Shown here piece after piece: positions 1-6,163 of a DNA stretch of 6,163 nucleotides; position 1 is the first letter of the stretch, and each line of letters starts with the position of its first letter. The notes below the pieces were generated by a model, which saw only the letters and a list, made by a program, of their open reading frames with translations, had not been told where the DNA came from and did not search any database. Source of the stretch: Clostridiales bacterium (GTDB lineage: Bacteria > Bacillota > Clostridia > TANB77 > CAG-508). The position numbers and the translations under genes were made by a program. The DNA is taken from NCBI GenBank assembly GCA_003518755.1, contig DOYA01000025.1:1-6163 (forward strand). The letters are read 5' to 3'.

Positions 1-3000
1 GATAAAAGTGGAGAAACAGAAAAAAAACTGATAAATATAGAGGGGAAAGATGAAAATTGGCAAATTGTAACAAACAATAAAATTAAGGCCATTAATCCTA
101 AAGCATTAAATATAGAAAATGATATAATTAAAATATCACCTGAAACAGAGATAACTACACAAAGAATTATATTAAAAGAAAACAACATGTATGGGGTTTG
201 TATTGGAGGATTTGATAATTTTTATATTATTTATTGTTCGCCTATATTTGAAAATGATTTAATTAAGTTAACAGTCAAGAATACTCAAGAAATATTTATT
301 GGTAAGGGCGAGAAAAACCATATTGTTTATAATAATAAGCTTGTAGCAAATACACATGCACGTATATTTATTGACAGTAATGAATTATATTTAGAAAACT
401 TTGATAAAAAATTTGGAACATGTGTAAATAATAAAATGGTATCAAATGAGATAATCAAATTATATAATGGTGATAAAATATTTATTATGGGTTTGACAAT
501 TATAATTATGGGACAAGATATAATTATAAATAATCCTTCAAATAATATGAAATATAATAATAATTATTTATCTTTGAATGATGAAAAGAAAAACATAGAT
601 ATTGATACAAACAATAATGATGAAGATGATGAAATATATGAAGAAAACTATTTTACTCGTTCACCACGAATTATAAATAGAATAAAAAAAGAAGTTGTGA
701 AGATTGATACTCCACCACAGATAGAAAGCAAAGAAGAAACTCCACTTATGCTTGTTCTTGGTTCTACATTATCAATGGGTGCTATGATTTTAATATCAGG
801 AACAAGGACATTGGATAGTCAGATTAATTCAAAACAATCTAGCAGACAAATGATATTTCAAATTGCTATTATTCTTCTTATGCTTTTAGGTATGATACTT
901 ATACCGATTCTAAATGTTAAATATAATAAAAAGAAGAAGAAAAAATATGAAGAGAAAAGGCAACAAAGATATAAAGAATATATTGATTCAAAAATTGAAA
1001 TTATCGATGAAGCTATGTATAATCAGAGGGAAATTCTATTAGAAAATAATCTTTCAACCGAAAAATGTCAAAAGTTAATTTTAGATAAAGATAAAAAGCT
1101 TTGGGAAAGAAAACTTGAAGATGAAGATTTTTTAACTGTTAGATTAGGAATAGGAGATGTGCCATTAGAAATAGATATTAGATATCCAGAAGAAAGATTT
1201 ATGATGGAAGATGATAACTTAATAGATATATTAAATAGTGTAGCAAAAAAATCAAAAATATTACAAAGAGCACCTATTAAGTTTTCGTTAATGGAACATA
1301 GATTTTCTGCAATTATTTCACATGACGAGGAATTAAGAAAAAAATATTTGGAAAATATTTTGATTCAGCTCATAGCATTACAAAGTTATGATGACTTAAA
1401 ACTTGTTTTTTTATTAAAAGAAGATAAACAAGAAAAATGGGAAGAACTTAAAATGCTTCCATATTTTTGGAATGAAAATAAAAAAATTAGATTTTTTGCG
1501 GACAGTTACAATGATATGGAAAAAGTATCCAAGTATTTAGAAGAAATTGCAAAACAACGAATTGAAGAAATAGAGGAAAAAAAATATGATAATGGTCATA
1601 GAATCTTTAAACCATATTATTTAATAATTACAGATGATTATAAGCATATTGAGAATTTAAGAATTATTCAAGAAATACTAAAAGAAAAAGAAAATATTGG
1701 ATTTGGATTATTATCTCTATCAGACAATGTGAACCAATTACCAAATGAAAATCAAAGCTTTATAAATTTAGAGGATAAAGAAGGTCAAATTTTTGAAAAT
1801 GAAATAACAGAAGATAGTTTAAAAACATTCAAATTTAATCTAATTGATAATTTGAAACTTAATGAAATTACAGCAATATTGGCAAATATACCTATAAAAT
1901 ACGATATGCAAGGAAAAAGTGGTTTGCCAAGTAGTTATAGTTTTCTTGAAATGTATGATGTAGGATTAATAGAACAATTAAATGTATTAGAAAGATGGAA
2001 CAAAAATGATTCAACTTTATCATTAGAGGCACCTATAGGAATTGATTCTGCTGGTAGACTAATTGGCTTAGATATTCACGAAAAATTTCATGGACCACAT
2101 GGATTAATTGCTGGAAGCACTGGCTCTGGAAAGTCTGAATTTATTATAACTTATATACTTTCTATGGCAATTAATTATAATCCAAATGATGTTGCATTTG
2201 TATTAATAGATTATAAAGGAGGAGGACTGGCTGGAGCATTCCAAAAAGGAAATATAAAATTACCCCATTTGGTTGGAACAATAACAAATATTGATACAGT
2301 TGGACTCCAAAGGTCATTAGCTTCAATTCAATCAGAGTTACGTAGGAGACAAATTGCATTTAATAAGGCTAGAGATATGACTGATGAGGGAACTATTGAT
2401 ATATATAAGTATCAAAAACTATATCATGAGGGAATCGTAAAAAAACCAATTCCACATTTATTAATAATTTGTGATGAATTTGCTGAATTAAAGCAACAGC
2501 AACCTGATTTTATGGATGAATTGATAAGTGTTTCAAGAATTGGACGTAGTTTAGGAGTTCATTTGATTTTAGCGACACAAAAACCTGCTGGAATTGTAAA
2601 TGATCAAATAAGAAGTAATAGTAGATTTGCAGTATGCTTAAAAGTGCAAACTAAACAAGATAGTAATGATGTAATAAATAAGCCGGATGCAGCTCAATTA
2701 AAGGGAGAAGGGCAGTTTTACATAGAGGTTGGTAATGATGAATACTTTAATTTAGGACAGGCGGCATGGTCTGGAGCACAATACTTACCTTCTAATGTTA
2801 TAAAAAAGAAGGTAGATAGTTCAATAGAGTTTATTTCCAATATTGGTGCTACAATTAAAAGTATTGATGATACAGTACAAAGAAAATCTAATGCAGAAGG
2901 AGAACAATTAACGCGAATAGTACAATACTTAAATGATATAGCAAATAAAGAAAAAATAAAATTACCACAATTATGGTTAGATAGTATTCCAGAAGATATT

Positions 3001-4527
3001 TATTTTGATGATATCAAGAAAAAATATAAAATTGAACATGAAGAAACAAGAATTATGCCATTAATTGGAGAATATGATGATCCATACAATCAAAGACAAG
3101 ATGCGGCTATAATAGATTTTGATAAGGTTGGAAATGTGGTAATATTTGGAAATGCAGAAAGTGGCAAAGAATCTCTATTAAGCACAATATGTTATGATTT
3201 TATAAGAAACTATACAACTAAGGAAGTTTGGACATATATTTTAGATTTTGGTAGCGAGGCATTAAAAATATTTAAAGAGGCACCACATGTTGGAGATACT
3301 ATTTTTATAGGTGAAGAAGAGAAAATAAAAAGATTTTTTGAATATATTACTCAAGAAATAAAAAATAGAAAGAAAATATTATCAGATTATAATGGTGATT
3401 ATAAATTGTATGTTAAAGAGACTGGACAAATACTTCCAACAATAATAGTAATTATTAATAATTATGGAGCTTTTGCAGATACATATCAAATGACAGAATA
3501 TGATGATATAATATTATCAATTACAAGAGAGGGATTAAGTTGTGGTATCAAATTTGTTTTTACTGTTAATTCATTTAATAATATAAGATATAGATTGATA
3601 CAGAATTTTAAATATAGAATAGCTTTAAACTTAAATAGTGATGATGAGTATTATAATGTATTTGATAAGATTGGCAAAAAAAGACCATCTCACAATTTTG
3701 GTAGAGGAATTTTAAAAGTTGATGATGAATTATATGAATTTCAAACAGCAAAAATATGTGAAGCATCTGAATATAATAATTTAATAAAAACAGCTATAGA
3801 TGAAGCTAAAAGAAACAATAAAATAGTTGCTAAACCAGTGCAAATATTACCTGAAAAAGTTACTTTTGATGATTTGAAAAAAGATTTGAATTCAATTGCT
3901 TCTATACCAATTGGAATTACAGATAAAGACTTAAGAGTTTTAAATTATAATTTTTCTAAAAATATAATTAATTTAATTACATCTAAAAATTTTGATGAAG
4001 TAATTGAATTTGCTGGATATATTATTGATGAAATTAGACAGCTTGATGAAGTTAATGTGATAGTTTTTGATGCTGAAAAAATATGGGCAAATGATAACGC
4101 AAATGTTAGAAATGAATATGAAATCTTTACTTTTGAACTAGAAAAAAATTTAAAGAAAGACATCCATAATATTTGTATAATTATAGGATTAGATAAATTT
4201 TTAAATGCAATAGGAGAATTAGCAACATTTTTTATTAACCAAATAAAAAAAGCAGAAGAAAAAGGAAATTATAGTTTTATAATAGTTGATAGTGCATCAA
4301 AGATTAAACTTCATGAATATGATCCTTGGTATAAATCATTTATAGGTAAAGAAGATGGAATATGGGTTGGTAATGGATTTAATGATCAATATTTAATAAA
4401 TATATCTACAAATAGAAGAGATATTGTAAATAATTGTGGTTGCAGTATGGGATATGCAGTTAAAGGTGGTACTCCAATATTTGTTAAGCTTCTTGAGATG
4501 AAGGATAAAGGTGATGATTATGAGTGA
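1..4527 (+). CDS. essC: EssC/YukB-type T7SSb FtsK/SpoIIIE motor ATPase (5' end outside window)
   Basis: This is the membrane ATPase that recognises and drives substrates through the type VIIb secretion system. The frame is open from base 1 (1508 residues visible), so the ATG at 187 is internal and the true start lies upstream, probably by a few dozen codons judging from the S. aureus EssC layout. Residues 1-80 look like the rest of a first FHA-like domain and 80-175 are a second one (GKGEKN at 101-106, NTHA at 117-120, GTCVNN at 139-144). An Asn/Asp/Glu-rich linker leads to the RSPRI motif (220-224), typical of EssC just before the membrane. Two membrane helices follow, at about 249-267 and 284-305. 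D0 (about 390-600) has no ATPase motifs. D1 (about 649-930) has Walker A GSTGSGKS (705-712), DYKGGG (737-742), Walker B LLIICDE (820-826) and LATQKP (857-862). D2 (about 988-1260) has a degenerate P-loop, GNAESGKES, and NN in place of the Walker B acid. D3 (about 1283-1500) has no P-loop. Identity is nearly certain from this domain order; the domain limits are estimates. Confidence 0.96.
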   Translation, partial: DKSGETEKKLINIEGKDENWQIVTNNKIKAINPKALNIENDIIKISPETEITTQRIILKENNMYGVCIGGFDNFYIIYCSPIFENDLIKLTVKNTQEIFIGKGEKNHIVYNNKLVANTHARIFIDSNELYLENFDKKFGTCVNNKMVSNEIIKLYNGDKIFIMGLTIIIMGQDIIINNPSNNMKYNNNYLSLNDEKKNIDIDTNNNDEDDEIYEENYFTRSPRIINRIKKEVVKIDTPPQIESKEETPLMLVLGSTLSMGAMILISGTRTLDSQINSKQSSRQMIFQIAIILLMLLGMILIPILNVKYNKKKKKKYEEKRQQRYKEYIDSKIEIIDEAMYNQREILLENNLSTEKCQKLILDKDKKLWERKLEDEDFLTVRLGIGDVPLEIDIRYPEERFMMEDDNLIDILNSVAKKSKILQRAPIKFSLMEHRFSAIISHDEELRKKYLENILIQLIALQSYDDLKLVFLLKEDKQEKWEELKMLPYFWNENKKIRFFADSYNDMEKVSKYLEEIAKQRIEEIEEKKYDNGHRIFKPYYLIITDDYKHIENLRIIQEILKEKENIGFGLLSLSDNVNQLPNENQSFINLEDKEGQIFENEITEDSLKTFKFNLIDNLKLNEITAILANIPIKYDMQGKSGLPSSYSFLEMYDVGLIEQLNVLERWNKNDSTLSLEAPIGIDSAGRLIGLDIHEKFHGPHGLIAGSTGSGKSEFIITYILSMAINYNPNDVAFVLIDYKGGGLAGAFQKGNIKLPHLVGTITNIDTVGLQRSLASIQSELRRRQIAFNKARDMTDEGTIDIYKYQKLYHEGIVKKPIPHLLIICDEFAELKQQQPDFMDELISVSRIGRSLGVHLILATQKPAGIVNDQIRSNSRFAVCLKVQTKQDSNDVINKPDAAQLKGEGQFYIEVGNDEYFNLGQAAWSGAQYLPSNVIKKKVDSSIEFISNIGATIKSIDDTVQRKSNAEGEQLTRIVQYLNDIANKEKIKLPQLWLDSIPEDIYFDDIKKKYKIEHEETRIMPLIGEYDDPYNQRQDAAIIDFDKVGNVVIFGNAESGKESLLSTICYDFIRNYTTKEVWTYILDFGSEALKIFKEAPHVGDTIFIGEEEKIKRFFEYITQEIKNRKKILSDYNGDYKLYVKETGQILPTIIVIINNYGAFADTYQMTEYDDIILSITREGLSCGIKFVFTVNSFNNIRYRLIQNFKYRIALNLNSDDEYYNVFDKIGKKRPSHNFGRGILKVDDELYEFQTAKICEASEYNNLIKTAIDEAKRNNKIVAKPVQILPEKVTFDDLKKDLNSIASIPIGITDKDLRVLNYNFSKNIINLITSKNFDEVIEFAGYIIDEIRQLDEVNVIVFDAEKIWANDNANVRNEYEIFTFELEKNLKKDIHNICIIIGLDKFLNAIGELATFFINQIKKAEEKGNYSFIIVDSASKIKLHEYDPWYKSFIGKEDGIWVGNGFNDQYLINISTNRRDIVNNCGCSMGYAVKGGTPIFVKLLEMKDKGDDYE
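4507..4515 (+). promoter_or_regulatory. Shine-Dalgarno site inside the essC 3' end that sets the esaB start
   Basis: AAAGGTGAT matches the 16S anti-Shine-Dalgarno well (AGGTGAT is fully complementary). Its AGGTG core ends 6 bases before the ATG at 4520. The upstream in-frame GTG (4511) and ATG (4514) lie within this site, so they cannot use it as their ribosome binding site. This favours 4520 as the start and implies translational coupling with essC. Confidence 0.75.
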
Positions 4528-4774
4528 TAAAATAGAAATAAAGCTGTATGTACCTACAATAGATGCTAAATATGATGTGCTAATTCCCAAAAATAAAAGA
4601 ATTTATGTAGTTATTGATTTATTAGTAAGAGCAATTAATGAATTTAGTGGAGGATATTATAAACCAAAAGATTTGCCGAATTTATATGACAAAAATTCTG
4701 CAAAACAAATTGATTACAATTTAAAAGTTATGGAATCAACCATCAAAAATGGTACTGAATTGATATTATTATAA
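4520..4774 (+). CDS. esaB: EsaB/YukD-like ubiquitin-fold T7SSb accessory protein
   Basis: This 84-residue protein resembles the EsaB/YukD family, small cytoplasmic ubiquitin-like proteins needed for, or regulating, type VIIb secretion. Family traits visible here are a short beta-strand start (IEIKLYVP), a YDVLIP strand, a helix around IYVVIDLLVRAI, a later LKVMES strand and a C-terminal NGTELILL that matches the closing strand of S. aureus EsaB (DGDILKLL). Like YukD it lacks a C-terminal Gly-Gly, so conjugation to other proteins is not expected. The frame is open back to a GTG at 4511, but the ATG at 4520 is preferred because of the Shine-Dalgarno position. The gene overlaps the essC end by 8 bases (ATG AGT GAT over the TGA), which suggests co-translation with the motor. 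In S. aureus esaB lies upstream of essC; here it lies downstream. A 22-residue segment between the helix and the last strands (FSGGYYKPKDLPNLYDKNSA) is somewhat longer than in S. aureus EsaB. Confidence 0.85.
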   Translation: MSDKIEIKLYVPTIDAKYDVLIPKNKRIYVVIDLLVRAINEFSGGYYKPKDLPNLYDKNSAKQIDYNLKVMESTIKNGTELILL

Positions 4775-4775
4775 A

Positions 4776-4798
4776 GTTAATAATTTTCAAAATTTAAC
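4776..4798 (+). other. AT-rich imperfect inverted repeat just after esaB
   Basis: GTTAA..ATTTT pairs with AAAAT..TTAAC around a tight loop, giving about 9-10 A-T/G-C pairs with a two-base bulge. It starts two bases after the esaB stop. No T-run follows directly (next bases AGAAGATATATT), and almost all pairs are A-T, so it is not a standard intrinsic terminator. It may be a weak 3'-end or processing hairpin of the upstream transcript, or chance in AT-rich DNA. Confidence 0.3.
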
Positions 4799-4808
4799 AG
4801 AAGATATA

Positions 4809-4837
4809 TTGACATTTTTTAAATATACTGTTAAAGT
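4809..4837 (+). promoter_or_regulatory. Predicted sigma-A-type promoter upstream of the DUF4176 gene
   Basis: A perfect -35 box TTGACA (4809-4814) is followed after 17 bases by TAAAGT (4832-4837), a 4/6 match to the -10 consensus, preceded by an extended -10 TGT (4829-4831). Transcription would begin around 4843-4846, leaving a leader of about 40 bases before the ATG at 4885. A short inverted repeat, ATACT-GTTAA-AGTAT (4825-4839), overlies the -10 region and could be an operator. This is the largest gap in the window (110 bases), which supports a separate transcription start here. Confidence 0.6.
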
Positions 4838-4884
4838 ATTAATAGATTTAAGAATTAATAAATAGATTTGTGGGTGAAAAGTAA

Positions 4885-5196
4885 ATGAGTGATTGTAAAA
4901 ACAAATATCTTCCTATAGGAACAGTTGTATTATTAAAACATGCTATTAAAAGAGTTATGATTATAGGTTTTAAAACTAAGCCAAATCAAGATAATAATAG
5001 TGAATCTAATGAAGATGAATTTGATTATGTAGGATGTATTTATCCAGAAGGAATGGTAAAGAATATTCCGACAATGCTTTTTAATCATGAACAAATATCT
5101 AAAATATATCACTTAGGTTTAGAAGATGATGAAGAAGAAAAAGAGTTTAAAAACATGCTTATGAAACAGAATAATTACAATAATAATGACAATTAA
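4885..5196 (+). CDS. DUF4176-type T7SS-associated small protein
   Basis: This 103-residue protein resembles the DUF4176 family, which is commonly encoded beside type VIIb secretion and LXG-effector genes and has no firmly established function. Visible family traits are YLPIGTVVLLK (residues 8-18), the following KRVMIIGF strand, the YVGCIYPEG block (about 48-56), and FNHEQISKIYHLGLEDDEEEKEF near the C terminus (split here as FNHEQISKIYHLGL then an acidic EDDEEEKEF run). No signal peptide or membrane helix is seen, so it is probably cytoplasmic. Between the two conserved blocks lies a hydrophilic acidic insert (NQDNNSESNEDEFD), and the last residues are Asn-rich (NNYNNNDN). A Shine-Dalgarno GGGTG (4872-4876) sits 8 bases before the ATG, and a promoter is predicted just upstream. 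Being first after that promoter and before two helical proteins, it may act as an adaptor or chaperone for cargo; that role is inference. Confidence 0.8.
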   Translation: MSDCKNKYLPIGTVVLLKHAIKRVMIIGFKTKPNQDNNSESNEDEFDYVGCIYPEGMVKNIPTMLFNHEQISKIYHLGLEDDEEEKEFKNMLMKQNNYNNNDN

Positions 5197-5245
5197 TATT
5201 CTTCAACTTAGTCTCTAATTATGAAAGAAAGGATAATTTAACAAA

Positions 5246-5737
5246 ATGGATATTGACATTTTTTATGAACAGCTAAATATATATAATGCTAGGATAGAAA
5301 GACTTAATGAAGAAATAACTCAATTAGAAGGAAATCTTTCAACCTGTGAAACTAGGAAACAAACTCTTTTAGATTATAAAAAGAAACTAGAAGATTTAAG
5401 TAGCAAATTAGATAGTATAAATGCAAATATTTCTTCAGGACAAAGCTTAACACAAACTAGTTTAAGTATGTATTCTTTACTTGGAAAAACACATATCTTA
5501 GAAGAATTATATAATAATTTCAAATCAGCATCTTCAGATTTGCAAGATGCATTAAATACTATTTGTATTATTAAGGCTGCAATTACTAAAAAAACTGAAG
5601 ATTTTAACCGTGAAATTACAGAATTAAATCGAGCAATTACTAATTTGAAGGAACAAATTGCTGCAAAAAAAACTGAGTTAAGTCAAGCAATTATTCATAG
5701 AAATAATGTACTAAATACTATTGATAGCTTAGAATAG
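5246..5737 (+). CDS. Coiled-coil helical protein, YwqH/DUF5082-like T7SS partner
   Basis: This 163-residue protein is almost entirely alpha-helical and has no tryptophan, signal peptide or membrane segment. Residues 1-60 form a long amphipathic helix with heptad-like spacing (IERLNEEITQLEGNL onward). A Ser/Thr/Gly-rich break at about 60-82 (ISSGQSLTQTSLSMYSLLGK) comes next, and two further helices run to the end, including a clear heptad run ITELNRAITNLKEQIAAKK (about 122-140). This pattern, and the position after a DUF4176 gene in a T7SSb locus, resemble YwqH (DUF5082) and the other small WXG100-like helical proteins encoded upstream of LXG effectors, which bind the effector's N-terminal helices for export. 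It is longer than the usual roughly 100-130 residues and has no WXG motif. The start is set by the ATG at 5246; GAAAGGA (5227-5233) lies 12 bases upstream, slightly far. The family call rests on architecture and context, not on a diagnostic motif. Confidence 0.65.
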   Translation: MDIDIFYEQLNIYNARIERLNEEITQLEGNLSTCETRKQTLLDYKKKLEDLSSKLDSINANISSGQSLTQTSLSMYSLLGKTHILEELYNNFKSASSDLQDALNTICIIKAAITKKTEDFNREITELNRAITNLKEQIAAKKTELSQAIIHRNNVLNTIDSLE

Positions 5738-5745
5738 GAGAAGAT

Positions 5746-6163
5746 ATGAGTAACATAGATATAAATACAGCATATAAAGAAGCGGTAAATGAACCAATAG
5801 AAGAAGCAATATCTTATTTAGGAGTGGCAAATAAGAATACATATGGTGTAACAATTCCAGTTTTTGATGGAAATGATAGCTTAGGTATCTCACCTAGTAG
5901 TATTCAAGAAATATGCTCAAATATTAAGAAGGCTATAAACATATTAGATAGTATGAGAGGTGAGTTGAGTGCATATTTAGATGGCTTTGATAATGCAGAA
6001 GTGTCTATTGAAGAATGCCTGAAAGAAACAACAGGATCGAATTATTCATTAATAGAACTAACATTATTTGAGTTACATAATGCTAGAAATCAACCAAAAG
6101 ATACCTCAGCTGAAATAGTATATGATCCATCATATCCGGATTATTATAATTATGTATTTAATA
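5746..6163 (+). CDS. Unrecognised helical T7SS-locus protein, candidate substrate (3' end outside window)
   Basis: The frame is open from ATG 5746 to the window edge, giving 139 residues with no stop. AGGAG (5736-5740) overlaps the TAG stop of the preceding gene and lies 5 bases before the ATG, so the two genes are tightly linked (8-base gap). The protein begins MSNIDINTAYKEAVNEPIEE, has a first helix to about residue 26, a polar/beta-like stretch (TYGVTIPVFDGND), and then a long helix from about SPSSIQEICSNIKKAINILD to the acidic VSIEECLKET. A helix opening like this, with regularly spaced Ile/Leu, recalls the WXG100/ESAT-6-like N-termini of T7SSb substrates. No WXG or LXG signature, signal peptide or membrane helix is visible. 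The last residues seen are Tyr/Pro-rich (YDPSYPDYYNYVF). It could be a secreted effector or structural partner, or a cytoplasmic adaptor; the missing C-terminal part would decide. Confidence 0.7.
   Translation, partial: MSNIDINTAYKEAVNEPIEEAISYLGVANKNTYGVTIPVFDGNDSLGISPSSIQEICSNIKKAINILDSMRGELSAYLDGFDNAEVSIEECLKETTGSNYSLIELTLFELHNARNQPKDTSAEIVYDPSYPDYYNYVFN

Noticed and set aside
187..189. ATG at 187 as the start of essC
   Set aside because: The same frame is open for 62 codons back to base 1, those residues fit the end of the first FHA-like domain, and no Shine-Dalgarno site precedes 187 (upstream is TTAAAAGAAAACAAC).
2171..2359. Minus-strand ORF of 62 codons
   Set aside because: It lies wholly within the conserved D1 ATPase coding region, has no family resemblance, and is explained as an antisense shadow.
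3945..4163. Minus-strand ORF of 72 codons
   Set aside because: It is antisense to D3 of essC; its Ser/Phe/Ile-rich composition is what reverse-complemented AT-rich coding sequence produces.
4511..4516. GTG 4511 or ATG 4514 as the esaB start
   Set aside because: Both lie inside the best Shine-Dalgarno match and would leave no suitable ribosome binding site; ATG 4520 has correct spacing.
4525..4530. Adjacent TGA TAA at the essC end as a hint of TGA reassignment to Trp
   Set aside because: All tryptophans in the 1508-residue EssC frame are TGG and no internal TGA occurs, so the standard code is the simpler reading.
4393..4590. Minus-strand ORF of 65 codons with hydrophobic stretches
   Set aside because: It spans the essC-esaB junction in antisense, both real genes are well supported there, and its apparent membrane segment is a by-product of AT-rich codons.
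5186..5214. Possible promoter ATGACA-17-TAGTCT before the coiled-coil gene
   Set aside because: The -10 box matches only three of six consensus bases, and the 49-base gap is short enough for read-through from the DUF4176 gene.
1..6163. CRISPR arrays, tRNA/rRNA genes, insertion sequences
   Set aside because: No regularly spaced direct repeats, no tRNA-like cloverleaf and no transposase frame were seen; nearly all of the window is coding for T7SS-type proteins.

Overview
The window is a low-GC segment that reads as part of a Bacillota (Firmicutes) chromosome. The case rests on the AT-rich codon usage, strong Shine-Dalgarno sites and a gene set typical of the type VIIb secretion system (T7SSb, Ess/Yuk). 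All genes lie on the plus strand. TGG encodes every tryptophan of the long ATPase and TGA appears only as its terminal stop, so the standard bacterial code fits and a Mycoplasma-type code does not. The genus cannot be told from the sequence alone.

Layout: (i) 1-4527 is the T7SSb motor EssC (YukB/YukA-like), open at the left edge, so its start lies upstream. It has FHA-like domains, two membrane helices, a degenerate D0 domain and three FtsK/SpoIIIE-type modules. Only the first module (D1) has intact Walker A and B motifs. (ii) 4520-4774 is a small ubiquitin-like EsaB/YukD protein, overlapping the essC end by 8 bases and probably translationally coupled to it. (iii) 4775-4884 is a 110-base gap with an AT-rich hairpin and a convincing sigma-A type promoter. 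(iv) 4885-5196 is a DUF4176-type protein, a family often found with T7SSb effector genes. (v) 5246-5737 is a helical, coiled-coil protein resembling the YwqH/DUF5082-type small helical partners of LXG effectors. (vi) 5746 to the right edge is the start of a helical, unrecognised protein that runs out of the window and is a candidate secreted substrate or effector partner.

Taken together, the left two thirds encode the export motor and its ubiquitin-like accessory. The right third, perhaps separately transcribed, looks like the start of a cargo or effector module. The rest of the T7SSb core (EsxA/WXG100, EssB, EsaA, EssA) is not visible here. The most notable points are the loss of both Walker motifs in the second ATPase module, the internal promoter between apparatus and cargo genes, and the unknown final gene.
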